Origin: Aurantiacibacter sediminis
GTDB lineage: Bacteria > Pseudomonadota > Alphaproteobacteria > Sphingomonadales > Sphingomonadaceae
Direction of reading: 5' to 3'
DNA: 64,000 bases
Assembly (NCBI RefSeq): GCF_016019885.1
Contig: NZ_JAEANY010000002.1
Location: 62,001 to 126,000 of the forward strand
Shown here: one piece after another, positions 50,201 to 58,417 of the stretch
Layout of the letters: every line of letters begins with the position of its first letter
Numbering within the stretch: the stretch's first letter is position 1
The notes under the pieces: generated by a model
The model's input: only the letters and a program-made list of their open reading frames with translations
The model's database searches: none
What the model was told of the DNA's origin: nothing
Translations under genes and position numbers: made by a program

Positions 50201-50623
50201 TCAGCTCTTCTTTTCTTCGCGGTCGAGGCGGACGGCGTAAAGCTCCATGCGGTGATCGACGAGGCGATAGCCCAGCTTCTCCGCAATCTGGCGTTGCAGC
50301 GCCTCCAATTCCGGATCGACGAATTCAACGACCTTGCCGGTCTCGACATCGATCAGGTGATCGTGATGCGCTTCGGGTGCAGCTTCATAACGCGCGCGGC
50401 CATCGCCGAAGTCGTGGCGGTCGAGAATGCCCGCCTCTTCGAAAAGGCGGACGGTACGATAGACGGTGGCGATGGAGATCTTGGGATCGACAGCAGAGGC
50501 ACGCTCATGCAGCTTTTCCACGTCCGGATGGTCGTCGCTTTCTGTTAAAACCTTGGCGATGGTGCGCCGTTGGTCGGTAATCCGCAGGCCGCGTTCGGCG
50601 CAAAGGGCTTCAAGATCGATCAT
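50201..50623 (-). CDS. fur: Fur family transcriptional regulator
   Basis: A 140-residue Fur-type repressor. The N-terminal winged helix (ITDQRRTIAKVLTESDDHPD, then SIATVYRTVRLFEEAG) is followed by the dimerisation domain with the metal-binding HHDHLIDVETGKVVEF. The structural-zinc C-x2-C pairs common in gamma-proteobacterial Fur are missing, as in many alphaproteobacterial Fur/Mur proteins, so it could respond to iron or manganese. It starts the fur-plsC-miaB run. Confidence 0.88.
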   Translation of the reverse strand: MIDLEALCAERGLRITDQRRTIAKVLTESDDHPDVEKLHERASAVDPKISIATVYRTVRLFEEAGILDRHDFGDGRARYEAAPEAHHDHLIDVETGKVVEFVDPELEALQRQIAEKLGYRLVDHRMELYAVRLDREEKKS

Positions 50624-50741
50624 CGTTATGTTCTGGCCTGATTTGGCTGAAATTCAAACCCCAAAAGGGAAACGCCCCGCAGCCTTAGGGGCACGGGCCG
50701 TTTCGCTCAAGATCGTGTCCGGCAGAAACACCGGGACAATT

Positions 50742-50760
50742 TGATCGATTGGATCGATCA
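50742..50760. promoter_or_regulatory. Perfect dyad between fur and mucR
   Basis: TGATCGAT-TGG-ATCGATCA, an 8-bp perfect inverted repeat, lies 9 bp beyond the mucR stop and about 120 bp upstream of fur. It lacks a T tract, so a factor-binding site or weak terminator are both possible. Confidence 0.4.
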
Positions 50761-50768
50761 GACAGACT

Positions 50769-51206
50769 TCAGGACTTTGCCTCTTTCTTCTTCGGGCGTT
50801 CACCTGGCTTGCGGCCCAGGCCGATCTTTTTTGCCAGCTCGCGGCGCTTCTCAGCATAGGCGGGGGCGACCATGGGATAGTCGGCGGGCAAGTTCCAACG
50901 CTCGCGATATTCATCAGGGGTCATGCCGTAAGCCGTCATCAGGTGACGTTTGAGCATTTTCATCTTCTTGCCGTCTTCAAGACACACGATGTAGTCATGT
51001 TTGACGGAAGAGCGGATCGGGACCGCCGGTTCGGGCCGCTCCTCGCTCGGCGCTTCGACACCGAGACCGGCAAGCGCACCGTACACATTCTGGATCAGCG
51101 TCGGCACCGCATCGACATCGACATTGTTATTCGCGACATGCGCGGTGACGATGTCGGCTGTCAGCTCGATCAGCGTGCCTGTATTATCTGTATTCGTAGA
51201 GTCCAT
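50769..51206 (-). CDS. mucR: MucR/Ros family transcriptional regulator
   Basis: A 145-residue MucR-type zinc-finger regulator. The N-terminal half contains IELTADIVTAHVANNNV and NVYGALAGLG; the C-terminal DNA-binding half has VCLEDGKKMKMLKRHLMTAY and GMTPDEYRERWNLP, the classic MucR block, and a basic tail. Such proteins act as H-NS-like repressors of cell-cycle, surface and exopolysaccharide genes in alphaproteobacteria. Alone between fur and rimI, with an AGAGGA ribosome-binding site. Confidence 0.93.
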   Translation of the reverse strand: MDSTNTDNTGTLIELTADIVTAHVANNNVDVDAVPTLIQNVYGALAGLGVEAPSEERPEPAVPIRSSVKHDYIVCLEDGKKMKMLKRHLMTAYGMTPDEYRERWNLPADYPMVAPAYAEKRRELAKKIGLGRKPGERPKKKEAKS

Positions 51207-51378
51207 AAGTTCCTCTGATTGCGACCGAATTTTTGTATTGCCAAGCGTCTTTCGCGCGCCGGTTCGCGGGAGCCCATGCGATAATTACGGTTGCCAAACA
51301 AGACCTATTCGGAGGCCCTGCATAGCATATTTCGACGTGCTGTTGGAAACAAACGACTTAAATTCGGATACGCTTAAG

Positions 51379-51825
51379 TTAGGCGAGGTCGCGGGCGAAA
51401 GTAATCGCGTCCAAAGGCCCGCCAATTGCACCGCGATAATAGCCTTTGCGAAGACCGACCTGTTTGAATCCCAGCTTGCGATAGAGATGCTCTGCAGCAT
51501 TGCCCTCGCGCATTTCCAGAAACACCCGGCGAACACCGCGCGCGCGGGCACTGGTGAAGAATTGCTCCATCATGTCGCTCCCAAGTCCCTGACCGCGATA
51601 TTCTGGGCGAACGGCGATCAGGAGCAGCTCTTCTTCGTCTGCCGCGCTGCGTGATAGGGTAAATGCCGTCGGACCTGAGCCGTCCTCGGTCTCGCCCCCA
51701 AGCATAAAATGCGTGTTGGGCGTGACGAGCGCATCGGAAACCTGACGCCGCGTCCATGCCTCGCCATAGGCGTGATCGAAGGCATCCTGCATCACCGCCA
51801 TGATCGCATCGACCGGATCCCCCAT
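51379..51825 (-). CDS. rimI: Ribosomal protein S18-alanine N-acetyltransferase (RimI)
   Basis: A 148-residue GNAT acetyltransferase. The acetyl-CoA motif is RPEYRGQGLGSDMMEQF, and the RimI-type tail is FLEMREGNAAEHLYRKLGFK. It sits directly after tsaB, an association typical of RimI, with the start overlapping the tsaB stop by one base. The substrate N-terminal alanine of S18 is a family inference. ATG 51825 is used; a GTG one codon upstream is possible. Confidence 0.88.
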   Translation of the reverse strand: MGDPVDAIMAVMQDAFDHAYGEAWTRRQVSDALVTPNTHFMLGGETEDGSGPTAFTLSRSAADEEELLLIAVRPEYRGQGLGSDMMEQFFTSARARGVRRVFLEMREGNAAEHLYRKLGFKQVGLRKGYYRGAIGGPLDAITFARDLA

Positions 51826-52439
51826 CACGCTTGCCCCGGCTTTTTCGCGTCAGGCGCGCGGCCGTAGATCGGCGTGAGGTCCGCAAGTAGATGCGTTTCG
51901 TGCAGCAGGGACGCCGCCCGCGCGTCCGGCCCGAGATCGAGCGACATGGTGTCGTCACCAAGCAACTCCGCCAGCTCGCTAGACCGATTGCCTACCACGA
52001 CCCGATGTTTCGCGAAGTGCGCAGCATCCTGCGGGGACAGCGACTGGACAGGTCCTTCAGCGGTGCTGCTGTCCGAAAAGTTCTGCACGAACCATTCTCC
52101 ATGGCCGCCATTCATGCACACGGTGACGGGGCGCGGATTGGGCTGCCAGCTCCGCACGGCCACCAGCGTGAGCGTAGGATACCCCAGCACTTCTGCGCCC
52201 CAGGCAAGCCCAAGCGCACGCGCTGTGGCGAGGCCGATGCGAACTCCGGTGAAACTGCCGGGACCGAGCGAGACCAGAATACGGTCTGCCCGGCCCTTAT
52301 TCGGCAATTCGGCGATCATCGGCACAAGCCGTTCGGCATGGCCGCGGCCGAGGACTTCGTGGCGGAAATGCTTCTGGTCCCCGCCCAGCAAAGCTACGGA
52401 GCAAGCCTCTGTCGCACATTCGATCGCTAGCGTTCGCAT
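51825..52439 (-). CDS. tsaB: tRNA threonylcarbamoyladenosine synthesis protein TsaB
   Basis: A 204-residue TsaB, partner of TsaD/TsaE in t6A37 tRNA modification. N-terminal ASKHA-fold features: LAIECATEACSVALL and SLGPGSFTGVRIGLATARAL. TsaB keeps the fold but lacks a full active site. It is coupled to rimI downstream (one-base overlap) and 19 bp after the nitroreductase gene. tsaD and tsaE are not in the window. Confidence 0.92.
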   Translation of the reverse strand: MRTLAIECATEACSVALLGGDQKHFRHEVLGRGHAERLVPMIAELPNKGRADRILVSLGPGSFTGVRIGLATARALGLAWGAEVLGYPTLTLVAVRSWQPNPRPVTVCMNGGHGEWFVQNFSDSSTAEGPVQSLSPQDAAHFAKHRVVVGNRSSELAELLGDDTMSLDLGPDARAASLLHETHLLADLTPIYGRAPDAKKPGQA

Positions 52440-52458
52440 AGCGACCGCGCCTAGCGCC

Positions 52459-53052
52459 TCAGATCACTTTGTTGAAGGTATCAAATTCGGGACGCGGGCT
52501 GCGATCGAAAATCGACTCCGGATCGCCATAGCCGATCGAACACAGCCAATCGGCGGTGTAGCGCGGCTGGTCGGCGAAGAATTGCTTGGTGGTCTTCTCC
52601 GGATCGAAGCCCGACATCGGACCGCAATCGAGGCCGAGCGCGCGGGCGGCGATCATCAGATAGGCGCCCTGCAGCACGGAATTGCGGAATGCGCTTTCCT
52701 TGCGGCCTTCAACCTTGCCTTCGAACCAGCTTTTCGCATCGGTGTGGGGGAAAAGCCACGGCAGCTGCTCGTGGAAATCGAGGTCGTAGCCGATGATGAC
52801 GGTGACAGGCGCGCCAAGGATTTTCTCCTTGTTTCCTTCATCCGCGCAATCGGCGAGCCGCTGCTTGGCTTCGTCAGTCGTGACCCAGACGAAGCGGCCC
52901 GGCTGCTGGTTGGCAGAAGTAGGGCCCATTTTCATCAGGTCGTAAATCGCTTCGATTTGCTCGCGAGAGACATCTTTGTCGAGCCAGCCATTATAGCTGC
53001 GGGCGTCGCGGAAAATGATATCGAGCGCGGAATCGGAAAGCGTTTCTGACAT
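52459..53052 (-). CDS. Nitroreductase family protein (RutE/HadB-like malonic semialdehyde reductase)
   Basis: A 197-residue FMN-dependent oxidoreductase with the RutE-type pattern: DARSYNGWLDKDVSREQIEA, MKMGPTSANQQPGRFVWV (FMN loop), and YLMIAARALGLDCGPMSGFD. RutE reduces malonic semialdehyde in pyrimidine breakdown; other members reduce quinones or nitroaromatics. No other rut genes are nearby, so the substrate stays open. It precedes tsaB on the same strand. Confidence 0.85.
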   Translation of the reverse strand: MSETLSDSALDIIFRDARSYNGWLDKDVSREQIEAIYDLMKMGPTSANQQPGRFVWVTTDEAKQRLADCADEGNKEKILGAPVTVIIGYDLDFHEQLPWLFPHTDAKSWFEGKVEGRKESAFRNSVLQGAYLMIAARALGLDCGPMSGFDPEKTTKQFFADQPRYTADWLCSIGYGDPESIFDRSPRPEFDTFNKVI

Positions 53053-53140
53053 GAAGGGTATATCCTTGAAAGAAAGGTAAGAGGGTTCGACCGGGCAACG
53101 CAGGAGCGCCCGGTTGGTTCTCGAAAAATCCTGGGCAGGC

Positions 53141-53722
53141 TTACGCTGCGCGCACTTCCTTCACTTCAGGAACGTAATGTTTCAGCAGGCCCTCGATGCC
53201 GTGTTTCAGCGTGGCGGTGGAGCTGGGGCAGCCCGAGCACGCGCCCTGCATTTGCAGGAACACCACTCCGTCGCGGAAACCACGGTAGCGGATATCGCCG
53301 CCATCGCTCGCCACGGCGGGGCGCACGCGCGTTTCGAGGAGTTCGTGGATCTGCGCGACGATATCTTCAGTGCCTTCGTCGTCCTCGATATCAGCAAGGT
53401 CCTCTTCGGGCGGCACAGCGATACCGCTCGCATCGCCGCCAGCAAACAGCGGAGCTTCGGAAACGAAATGGTCGAGCAGGATGGCGACCACCTGCGGCTT
53501 CAGATCGCTCCATGACACGCCCGGTGCCGAGGTGACCGAGACGAAATTGTAGCCATAGAAAACGCCGGTGACTTCGCCTGTATCGAACAGCGCCTGCGCC
53601 AGCGGGCTCGCCTCTGCCTCTTCCGGCGTCGCGAAATCGCGAGTACCGCTTTTGATCACTTCCCGTCCGGGAAGGAATTTGAGCGTGGAGGGGTTGGGCG
53701 TTGTTTCGGTTTCTATGAACAT
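53141..53722 (-). CDS. NifU family Fe-S scaffold protein (NfuA-like)
   Basis: A 193-residue protein with an N-terminal Nfu_N (scaffold/degenerate A-type) domain (IETETTPNPSTLKFLPGRE) and a C-terminal NifU-like domain with the cluster-binding CxxC in GACSGCPSSTATLKHGIE. It delivers [4Fe-4S] clusters to client enzymes such as MiaB and LipA. An acidic linker (EEDLADIEDDEGTED) joins the two. ATG 53722 (MFIETETT) is chosen. The 88-bp gap to the nitroreductase gene suggests a separate transcript. Confidence 0.92.
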   Translation of the reverse strand: MFIETETTPNPSTLKFLPGREVIKSGTRDFATPEEAEASPLAQALFDTGEVTGVFYGYNFVSVTSAPGVSWSDLKPQVVAILLDHFVSEAPLFAGGDASGIAVPPEEDLADIEDDEGTEDIVAQIHELLETRVRPAVASDGGDIRYRGFRDGVVFLQMQGACSGCPSSTATLKHGIEGLLKHYVPEVKEVRAA

Positions 53723-53830
53723 ACCTGCAAATGTAGTGCTGAGGCGCGGGTGCGGCAAGGGAACAAAGGCTGGGGCGCGGCACAGTTTTTCTTGAGCGTA
53801 TTCACCGGACCTTCATTCCTCGCTAAGCTA

Positions 53831-56788
53831 ATGGGCACCATGCACAAATTTGTCCGCGCCACTCGCGCTCTTCTGCCCTTTGCTTTTGTCGCCACCTTGG
53901 CGGCGCCGCTGCCTGCCTTTGCGCAGAACCCGTGCTTTATCGGCGCGAGCGCGGAAGATGAGCCGGAATTCGCGCGCCCCGATGATCCGTGGATTTACCG
54001 CGGCACCGATATTCCGGTCGATGAGCAATGGCTGTTTGGAGAGCTGCCCAATGGCGTGCGCTATGCCGTGCGGCAGAACGATGTGCCGCCGTGCCAGATC
54101 TCCCTGCGCGTGCGGATCGATGCAGGATCGTTGCACGAGGAAGATGACGAGCGCGGTTTTGCTCACTTGCTCGAGCACATGGTTTTTCGCGAAAGCGCGA
54201 CATTCGGCCCTGGCGAAGCGATCCCGCATTTCCAGCGGCTCGGTGCAAGCTTCGGTTTCGATACCAATGCGACGACTAGCCCCACGGCGACCACATACAA
54301 TCTGAACCTGCCGAACATCACTCGCGCGACTGTCGATGACAGTGTGCGCCGCTTTGCCGGCATGGTGATTTCGCCAATCCTGTCAGAAGAAAACCTCGCA
54401 CAGGATGTGCCGATTGTATTGAGCGAACGGCGCGAGCAGGCCGGGCCGCAGCGCCGCGTAGCCGAGCGCACGACGCAGACCTTCTTTGCCGGACAGCGCC
54501 TTGCAGAGCGCAGCCCCATCGGCACGGTCGAAACGCTGGAAGGCGCAACGGCAGAGGCGGTGCAGGCCTTCCATTCGCGCTGGTATCGCCCGGAAAATGC
54601 CGTCGTTGTGCTGGTCGGCGATGCCGATCCGCGCGTGCTTGCCAGCATCGTTGAAGAGCATTTCCGCGATTGGGAAGGCGAGGGCGCATTCGTGCCAGCG
54701 CCCGATTTCGGAGACCCTATCGCGCCCGCCGATGCCGATCCGGAAAATCCGGTGGGCGAAGTCGATGTCATCGTCGAGTCCGGCCAGCCGCGTGCGATGA
54801 CATTCGCAATCATGCGTCCGTGGGTCGAGGTGGTCGACAATCTTGAATATAACCGCGGCAATCTGCTGATGCAGGTCGCCTCCAGCGTCGTCAATCGGCG
54901 GCTCGAAAACCGTGCGCGGGCAGGCGGAGCGTTCCTGTTTGCAGGGATCGGTCGCGAGAAAATCAGCCGCTCGGCGGATGCGACTTTCGTGACTCTCGTG
55001 CCACTGACAGAGGACTGGGAAACCGCGCTCACCGATGTGCGCAGCGTGATCGCCGATGCACTTGCAGAACCGCCCGCACAGAGCGAAATCGATCAGGCGG
55101 TATCCTCTTTCGATGTCGCATTTGTCGACATGGTCGATCAGTCTCGCATTCAGGCAGGTTCTTCGCTCGCCGATCAGATCGTGCAGGCGGTGGACATTCG
55201 CGAAGCTGTGGCGAGCCCGGAGACTTTCCTCGAAGTGTTCCGCTCAGTCGCGCCGCGTTTCACGCCCGAAGACGTCTTCGCCGCCACTCAGCGCCTGTTC
55301 GAAGGCGACGTTATTCGCGCGACGCTGATGACGCCGTCGCCGGGCGAAGCGACGCCGGTGGATGTGCGCACGGCGCTTTCCACCCCGGTGGCCGCGAGCG
55401 CGCTGGCGCGTGACGATGCAGAGGCGATCGATTTCGCCGAACTCCCGCCCGTGGGTGAACCTGCTGCCCCTGTCAGCCGTCGACCCATCGGCATTCTCGA
55501 AATGGAGGAAGTCGAATTCCCCAACGGCGTGCGCGCTCTTCTCATGTCGCGCGACAATGAGCCGGGCCGTGTCACCGTGCGCGTGCGCTTCGGTGCTGGC
55601 TGGCGCGGGGTTGAGGATGATGAAGCAGCGATTGCCAATCTTGGTCCGCTCGCGCTTGTCAATTCCGGCATCGGTCCGCTCGATCAGAACGATCTCGACC
55701 GGCTGGCGGCAACGCTAAAGGTCAGCTTCGATTTCCGGATCGAGGACGGCGCTTTCGTCTTCGAAGGCCTGACCCGGCAGGAAGATCTGGAGGAACAGCT
55801 CTATCTCTTCGCAGCCCAGCTCTCCATGCCCGCATGGGACCCCAATCCGCTGGACCGGGCGCGCGCTTCGTCCGTGCTCGCCTATGACAGCTACGGCAAT
55901 GATCCGAACGGCGTGCTGAATCGCGATCTCGACTGGCTGCTGAAAGACCGCGACCCGCGCTTCGCAACCCCGACGCCCGACCAGCTGGCAGAAGTGACCG
56001 CAGCGGATTTTCGCAGCACGTGGGAGCGCCTGCTCGGCCAAGGTCCGATTGAAGTCGCCGTATTTGGCGATATCGACCGCGACGCTGCGGTCGCGGCGCT
56101 GGGCAGCACCTTTGGCGCGCTGCCTGCGCGTGATCCGCTTCCTAGCGATGTGGCGATGCGCGAGCAGTCTTTCCCCGAAGCCGGGCGCATGCCGACGACA
56201 CTAACCCATGCGGGCGATGCCGATCAGGCAGCGGGCGTGATTGCCTGGGAGACCGGCGGCGGTTCGGACGGTATCGTCATGAGCCGCAAGCTGGATCTCC
56301 TCGCACAGATTTTCAGCAATCGGCTGCTCGATGGCCTGCGGGAGCGTTCCGGCGCTGCCTACTCGCCTTTCGTCACCAGCAATTGGCCGCTCGATACCGA
56401 TAGCGGTGGCGTGCTGTTCGCGCTGGTGCAGATGGAGCCGCAATTGCTCTCCGCCTTCTTCGATGAAGCGGAAAGCCAGGCGCAGGATCTGGCAACCAAT
56501 GGCCCGACGGCTGATGAGCTTGAACGCGCTGCAGAGCCCGCCCGCCAGTATCTCAACCGCGCGCAGACGGGGCATACCTTCTGGCTCAACCAGATCCAGG
56601 GTGCTGCCTTCGATCGCAACCGGCTGGTCTATCTCCCCTCGATCTATCGCGACTACGATGAAGCGACCGTGGAAGAGATGCGCAGCCTTGCAGAGCGTTT
56701 CCTGACTGGGCCGGGCTTCCGCCTACAGATCCTGCCCGCCACCAACGGAATGGCAGGATCGGCGACGGCGGCAGAGGCGGGGCGGTGA
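53831..56788 (+). CDS. M16 family zinc metallopeptidase, two-domain
   Basis: A 985-residue periplasmic or outer-membrane-associated peptidase of the pitrilysin/insulinase family. A signal peptide (about residues 1-32, ending APLPAFAQ) precedes two M16 halves. The N-terminal half has the inverted zinc motif HLLEH (112-116) in GFAHLLEHMVFRES plus the downstream acidic helix; the C-terminal half (after about residue 560) keeps the fold but lacks HxxEH, as usual for such single-chain enzymes. ATG 53831 is used; ATG 53840 is an alternative. It is divergent from the NifU gene. Confidence 0.9.
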   Translation: MGTMHKFVRATRALLPFAFVATLAAPLPAFAQNPCFIGASAEDEPEFARPDDPWIYRGTDIPVDEQWLFGELPNGVRYAVRQNDVPPCQISLRVRIDAGSLHEEDDERGFAHLLEHMVFRESATFGPGEAIPHFQRLGASFGFDTNATTSPTATTYNLNLPNITRATVDDSVRRFAGMVISPILSEENLAQDVPIVLSERREQAGPQRRVAERTTQTFFAGQRLAERSPIGTVETLEGATAEAVQAFHSRWYRPENAVVVLVGDADPRVLASIVEEHFRDWEGEGAFVPAPDFGDPIAPADADPENPVGEVDVIVESGQPRAMTFAIMRPWVEVVDNLEYNRGNLLMQVASSVVNRRLENRARAGGAFLFAGIGREKISRSADATFVTLVPLTEDWETALTDVRSVIADALAEPPAQSEIDQAVSSFDVAFVDMVDQSRIQAGSSLADQIVQAVDIREAVASPETFLEVFRSVAPRFTPEDVFAATQRLFEGDVIRATLMTPSPGEATPVDVRTALSTPVAASALARDDAEAIDFAELPPVGEPAAPVSRRPIGILEMEEVEFPNGVRALLMSRDNEPGRVTVRVRFGAGWRGVEDDEAAIANLGPLALVNSGIGPLDQNDLDRLAATLKVSFDFRIEDGAFVFEGLTRQEDLEEQLYLFAAQLSMPAWDPNPLDRARASSVLAYDSYGNDPNGVLNRDLDWLLKDRDPRFATPTPDQLAEVTAADFRSTWERLLGQGPIEVAVFGDIDRDAAVAALGSTFGALPARDPLPSDVAMREQSFPEAGRMPTTLTHAGDADQAAGVIAWETGGGSDGIVMSRKLDLLAQIFSNRLLDGLRERSGAAYSPFVTSNWPLDTDSGGVLFALVQMEPQLLSAFFDEAESQAQDLATNGPTADELERAAEPARQYLNRAQTGHTFWLNQIQGAAFDRNRLVYLPSIYRDYDEATVEEMRSLAERFLTGPGFRLQILPATNGMAGSATAAEAGR

Positions 56789-56851
56789 AGGCGAAGGCTG
56801 GCTATCCCGCCCGGCAGATAAGATTTCGCAAGTAACCTTTGCGCCTGTGCA

Positions 56852-56889
56852 ATTGCGGGAGTAGAAAGTCGTTTCTCCCCGCAATTTTC
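56852..56889 (+). terminator. Hairpin upstream of the DAHP synthase gene
   Basis: ATTGCGGG (56852-56859) pairs with CCCGCAAT (56878-56885), with an inner AGAAA/TTTCT stem around GTCG, and TTTCG follows. It is 64 bp past the M16 stop and about 50 bp before the DAHP synthase start, so it may end the M16 transcript or act as an attenuator. Confidence 0.5.
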
Positions 56890-56935
56890 GCATACTTCAC
56901 CCGCCGGGGACGGGCGCATATTGGACGAATTGACC

Positions 56936-58315
56936 GTGGCACAGAATTGGACACCCGATAGCTGGATGCAGGATCGCTTCACCGCGATGCACCTGCCGCA
57001 GTATGAAGACGCTGGCGCGTTGGCCGATGCCACGCAGACGCTCGCCGGGTTTCCGCCGCTGGTCTTTGCCGGGGAAGCGCGCAAGCTGCGCGGAGAGCTT
57101 GGCCGCGTCGCGCAGGGAGAGGCGTTCCTGCTGCAGGGCGGCGACTGCGCGGAAAGCTTCGCCGAATTCTCGCCCAACAACATCCGCGATACGTTCCGCG
57201 TGATCTTGCAGATGGCGGCGGTGCTAACCTTCGCAAGCAAGCTGCCGGTGGTGAAGCTGGGCCGCATGGCCGGACAGTTCGCCAAGCCGCGCAGCTCGGA
57301 CACCGAGACGCAGGGCGATGTCACTCTGCCAAGCTATTTTGGCGATAATGTCAACGGGATCGAATTTTCGCCCGAAAGCCGCACCAATGATCCGCAGCGC
57401 ATGGTCCGCGCCTATTCGCAGGCGGCGGCCACGCTCAACCTGCTGCGCGCCTTTGCCGGCGGCGGCTATGCCAATCTGCGGCAGGTGCACAGCTGGACGC
57501 TCGATTTCATGGGCCGTAGCCCGTGGGCCGAGCAATACCAGAGCATTGCCGACCGGATTGGCGAAGCGCTCGATTTCATGGAAGCCTGCGGGATCGACAT
57601 CGAAGACCAGCCGCAGCTGAAAACCTCCAGCTTCTATACCTCTCACGAGGCGCTGCTGTTGCCTTACGAGCAGGCGATGACGCGCGAGGATTCGCTGACC
57701 GGCGAATGGTATGACACTTCCGCCCACTTCCTGTGGATCGGCGATCGCACGCGGTTTGAAGGCAGCGCGCATGTCGAATTCCTGCGCGGTGTGAATAATC
57801 CTATCGGCATCAAATGCGGGCCGAGCCTCGATCCTGATGTGCTGCTGAAATTGCTCGATGTGCTCAACCCGTCGCGCGATCCGGGCCGCATTACGCTCAT
57901 TAGCCGCTTCGGCCATGACAAGGTGGAGCAGGGCCTGCCGCCGCTGGTGCGCGCGGTGACGCGTGAAGGCCAGCCGGTAGTGTGGAGCTGCGATCCGATG
58001 CACGGCAATGTGATCAAGGCGGACAGCGGCTACAAGACGCGGCCCTTCGAGCGGATCCTTGCCGAGGTGCGCGGCTTCTTCGCGGTTCATCGGGCAGAGG
58101 GTACGCATGCTGGCGGTGTCCATCTGGAAATGACCGGACAGGATGTGACCGAATGCACCGGCGGCGCCGTGGCGATTACCGATGAGGGACTGAACCACCG
58201 TTATCACACGCATTGCGATCCGCGTCTCAACGCCGCGCAATCGCTGGAATTGGCCTTCCTGCTTGCCGAAATGCTCAATCTGGAGCTGGGCGAAAAAGGT
58301 CGCGCCGCCGCCTGA
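56936..58315 (+). CDS. 3-deoxy-7-phosphoheptulonate synthase, class II
   Basis: A 459-residue class II (plant/Mycobacterium type) DAHP synthase that condenses PEP and erythrose-4-phosphate at the head of the shikimate pathway. Family motifs: [15 protein letters not shown] (metal Cys), [60 protein letters not shown] and [18 protein letters not shown] 56936 ([10 protein letters not shown], read as Met) gives the family N-terminus; a TTG 15 bases earlier is possible. A hairpin lies in the leader. Confidence 0.93.
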   Translation: MAQNWTPDSWMQDRFTAMHLPQYEDAGALADATQTLAGFPPLVFAGEARKLRGELGRVAQGEAFLLQGGDCAESFAEFSPNNIRDTFRVILQMAAVLTFASKLPVVKLGRMAGQFAKPRSSDTETQGDVTLPSYFGDNVNGIEFSPESRTNDPQRMVRAYSQAAATLNLLRAFAGGGYANLRQVHSWTLDFMGRSPWAEQYQSIADRIGEALDFMEACGIDIEDQPQLKTSSFYTSHEALLLPYEQAMTREDSLTGEWYDTSAHFLWIGDRTRFEGSAHVEFLRGVNNPIGIKCGPSLDPDVLLKLLDVLNPSRDPGRITLISRFGHDKVEQGLPPLVRAVTREGQPVVWSCDPMHGNVIKADSGYKTRPFERILAEVRGFFAVHRAEGTHAGGVHLEMTGQDVTECTGGAVAITDEGLNHRYHTHCDPRLNAAQSLELAFLLAEMLNLELGEKGRAAA

Positions 58316-58385
58316 TACGTTCCTTCACTGCGCATCAGGGATAACCCCTAAGTGCGCGCGCGGTGTCGGCTAACCCAATTCGCAT

Positions 58386-58417
58386 AATGATCTTCCATCA
58401 CCTGTTGGAGGATCATT
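58386..58417 (+). promoter_or_regulatory. Hairpin that buries the Shine-Dalgarno of the diguanylate cyclase gene
   Basis: AATGATCTTCCA (58386-58397) pairs with TGGAGGATCATT (58406-58417) as a continuous 12-bp stem with one U-G wobble and an 8-base loop. The 3' arm contains the GGAGGA ribosome-binding site, and the stem ends directly before the TTG start codon at 58418. Folded RNA would hide the ribosome-binding site. Confidence 0.6.
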
